Assembly: GCF_019492055.1 (NCBI RefSeq)
Contig: NZ_JAICBX010000003.1
Coordinates: 186,001-250,000, forward strand
DNA length: 64,000 nt
Origin: Flavimaribacter sediminis
Lineage (GTDB): Bacteria; Pseudomonadota; Alphaproteobacteria; Rhizobiales; Rhizobiaceae
Direction of reading: 5' to 3'
Position numbers and translations under genes: made by a program. The notes beneath the pieces were generated by a model. The model was not told where the DNA came from, ran no database searches, and worked only from the letters and a program-made list of their open reading frames with translations. Position 1 is the stretch's first letter. Every line of letters starts with the position of its first letter. Below, one piece after another: positions 62,287-64,000 of the stretch.

Positions 62287-64000
62287 TGCCGATCAGACGC
62301 CGCACGCAGCCGACCTTTACGTCTGCCCTCGTCGCGATTTTTATTGCCGGCGCTCTGCTTCCCGTCCGCGCCGAGGAGGCTGGATCGTCGTCGCAAACGC
62401 CGGTTCTCGTGACGTTCGGACCGCGCGCGGCGCAGTCGGAAGGCGACCACGACTATCGGCAATTCTTTCGCATTTCCTCGCCGTCGGACGCCGGCCGGCT
62501 TTATATCCGCGTCTACGATCCCGATGTCGGCGGCGCCCACGACGAACCCTTGTCGGGTTTTAACACGCAAACCCGTTTCAGCCTGTACGGAGACCGGTCC
62601 GAAACCACGATCTATCGCGATCCGCAGGGCGTCGTTCAGGAAACTGTCATGGGCGACCCGATCGGATCTGTCGAATTCAGGTCGGACAGCGAAGCCGACG
62701 GACAATGGGTCACGTTGTTTACGGTAGATGCATCCGATGGCGTTGAGCGCGGCGAAAAGCGCGAGTTCGTTCTTGCCGTAGAGGGGATGTCCGGCAATGA
62801 CGGCAATGTCTTTGACGTTTTCGTCAGCCGCGAGGAGAATGAAAATGTCGCTCCCGACGGCACAAGCCTCTATTCCTATATCCCGACGTTCCAGTCGCCT
62901 GAAGATGGCGTTTTCGTAGAACTGCGCTTTCTGATTCCACACAATGCCGACGCGCTCGATGTCGAGAATTTCGACGCGGCGCGCGGTGAAATCGCCTATG
63001 CGGGTCGCTTTCGATCGCTGCCGCTCGGAGCATCGAACAAAAGCGAGTGGAAACGCGACAGGATAATGCTGAAGGCGGATGAACCCGGCCGCCTCGGATC
63101 GGTAACGTTCGCCGGCGGCAACGAATCGCCCAACGACCTGACGGTCTTCGCCGGCGTTCCGAAAGACGGCGCAAATTCCGTTGCTGCGCCCGTGCCGGTC
63201 GAACTTCCCTTGCGTGTTTTTCCTCTCAATCGCCGGCCACTGACGAGCTTCAACAAACGCCAGACCGCTTGTCTGGAAATGCGTTTCGGCGCATCCGCCT
63301 CCATCGATCCCGACACGGATGCAATCTCTCATTTCTGGCGGTTCGATGGCATGGGTCCGTGGATTCCCGGCGCAGTGCTGACCCACGTTTTTGAAAAACC
63401 GGGGGACCATACCGGGCGCCTCGAAGTATTCGACGACACGGGTATGGTCGCAAGCGGAGACGCATTCGATTTCTCCTTCTACGTCAAGCCGCGCCCCGTC
63501 GCCGCCTTCACAAATCCAATTCTCGCAGCGCAGGGCGCCGAGGTCCGGTTTGACGCGACGGGTTCATCGACAGTCGATCGGCCGGCCGGCAATCATATCA
63601 TCGAATATCAATGGGACTTCGGCGACGGCGACAGGCTGATCCAGCGCGAGGGCGAACCGGATTTCGGTAAGCCAGTTCACGCCTACAAAAAATTCGGAAA
63701 CTACACGATAGGCCTGACCGTCGTCGATTCCGCCGACAATCCCTGCAATACAGGCAGCATAACGGGAACGATCGAAGTCAATGCGCCGCCGGTCGCGAAC
63801 GCCGGCGGCGATCGCGAATTGCTCACCGGCGAGATCGCGAAATTCGACGCCTCCGCATCCCATGACCCGGACGGCTCCGTGACCTATCATCACTGGAATT
63901 TCGGCGACGGAACCGAATCCATTCGCCAGGTGACCGAACATGCATGGCATCGGCCGGGCGCCTATGAAGTCACGCTGTCTGTCCTCGACGATTCCGCTTT
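62286..64000 (+). CDS. PKD-domain exported protein (partial, 3' end outside window)
   Basis: The ORF starts at an ATG overlapping the FecR stop (TAATG) and runs off the right edge; 571 codons are visible. A signal peptide (about residues 10-29, FTSALVAIFIAGALLPVRAE) precedes a region without known domain (about 30-330). At least three PKD-type repeats follow: SIDPDTDAISHFWRF, YQWDFGDGD and DASASHDPDGSVTYHHWNFG. PKD domains are extracellular, beta-rich, protein- or glycan-contacting modules. It is translationally coupled to the LysM/FecR gene, so they likely assemble together. Confidence 0.88.
   Translation, partial: MPIRRRTQPTFTSALVAIFIAGALLPVRAEEAGSSSQTPVLVTFGPRAAQSEGDHDYRQFFRISSPSDAGRLYIRVYDPDVGGAHDEPLSGFNTQTRFSLYGDRSETTIYRDPQGVVQETVMGDPIGSVEFRSDSEADGQWVTLFTVDASDGVERGEKREFVLAVEGMSGNDGNVFDVFVSREENENVAPDGTSLYSYIPTFQSPEDGVFVELRFLIPHNADALDVENFDAARGEIAYAGRFRSLPLGASNKSEWKRDRIMLKADEPGRLGSVTFAGGNESPNDLTVFAGVPKDGANSVAAPVPVELPLRVFPLNRRPLTSFNKRQTACLEMRFGASASIDPDTDAISHFWRFDGMGPWIPGAVLTHVFEKPGDHTGRLEVFDDTGMVASGDAFDFSFYVKPRPVAAFTNPILAAQGAEVRFDATGSSTVDRPAGNHIIEYQWDFGDGDRLIQREGEPDFGKPVHAYKKFGNYTIGLTVVDSADNPCNTGSITGTIEVNAPPVANAGGDRELLTGEIAKFDASASHDPDGSVTYHHWNFGDGTESIRQVTEHAWHRPGAYEVTLSVLDDSA

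Noticed and set aside
1-64000. CRISPR arrays, insertion sequences, prophage or tRNA genes
   Set aside because: I saw no regularly spaced repeats, transposase or integrase motifs, or cloverleaf-like sequence in the intergenic gaps.

Overview
The window reads as a chromosomal segment of an alphaproteobacterium of the order Hyphomicrobiales (Rhizobiales). The supporting signs are a fused anthranilate synthase trpE(G) preceded by a seven-residue leader with three Trp codons, the choline importer choXWV divergent from betI, an invasion-associated-locus-B protein, a short PutA without a DNA-binding domain, and a DUF1285/MoxR/DUF58/DUF4159 neighbourhood. The sequence is GC-rich and gene-dense with short intergenic gaps. 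I see no rRNA, tRNA, insertion sequence, phage or CRISPR array. The species cannot be named from this alone.

Layout. 1-7.5 kb: a cut-off DUF1285 gene, then a divergent four-gene, overlap-coupled operon MoxR ATPase - DUF58 - BatA/DUF4159 membrane protein - large membrane VWA/GATase-like protein. 7.8-12.3 kb: mixed single genes (GNAT, NudK-type and second Nudix hydrolases, glutathionyl-hydroquinone reductase, metallophosphoesterase, an anchored hypothetical). 12.4-19.3 kb: biosynthesis on the minus strand: fhs, trpL-trpE(G) with a classical attenuator, leuA with a candidate leaderless Leu-rich leader peptide, and an alpha/beta hydrolase behind leuA. 19.4-22.5 kb: putA. 22.7-29.3 kb: a tightly packed five-gene minus-strand operon of unknown function (coiled-coil protein, unknown protein, AAA+ ATPase, probable DUF6638 protein, DUF2333 membrane protein). 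29.5-32.7 kb: FAD monooxygenase, HAD hydrolase, cytochrome c, thymidine kinase. 32.8-36.5 kb: betI and choXWV with a BetI-like operator. 36.6-39.5 kb: SDR, CoA-transferase family III, HugZ-type protein and an ArsR regulator with a BigR/SqrR-like cysteine pair. 39.5-46.4 kb: a truncated-looking GNAT, nucleoside hydrolase, an acyl-CoA-type set (SDR, phosphotransferase, SDR) with a perfect TetR-like palindrome, a PuuB-like oxidase and an orphan PhnM-like hydrolase. 46.5-56 kb: tandem SpoIIAA-like protein, IalB, Ca2+/H+ antiporter, gamma-glutamyltransferase coupled to a permease, YHS protein, alpha/beta hydrolase, HupE/UreJ-like membrane protein, cupin. 56.3-64 kb: a co-directional cluster (a transporter-like protein with a degenerate ABC ATPase domain, a stand-alone cyclic-nucleotide-binding protein, a LysM/FecR/Ig-like envelope protein, and a PKD-repeat protein running off the end).

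The two most promising uncharacterised systems are the five-gene AAA+ operon (22.7-29.3 kb) and the pseudo-ABC/cNMP/FecR/PKD cluster (56.3-64 kb). The first combines an ATPase, a long coiled coil and an inner-membrane protein. The second joins a transporter fold whose nucleotide-binding motifs are eroded to a cytosolic cyclic-nucleotide sensor and two large exported repeat proteins. On the regulatory side, the trp attenuator is fully legible, and the leuA leader appears to start at or next to its own transcription start inside a hairpin that also follows trpE(G).
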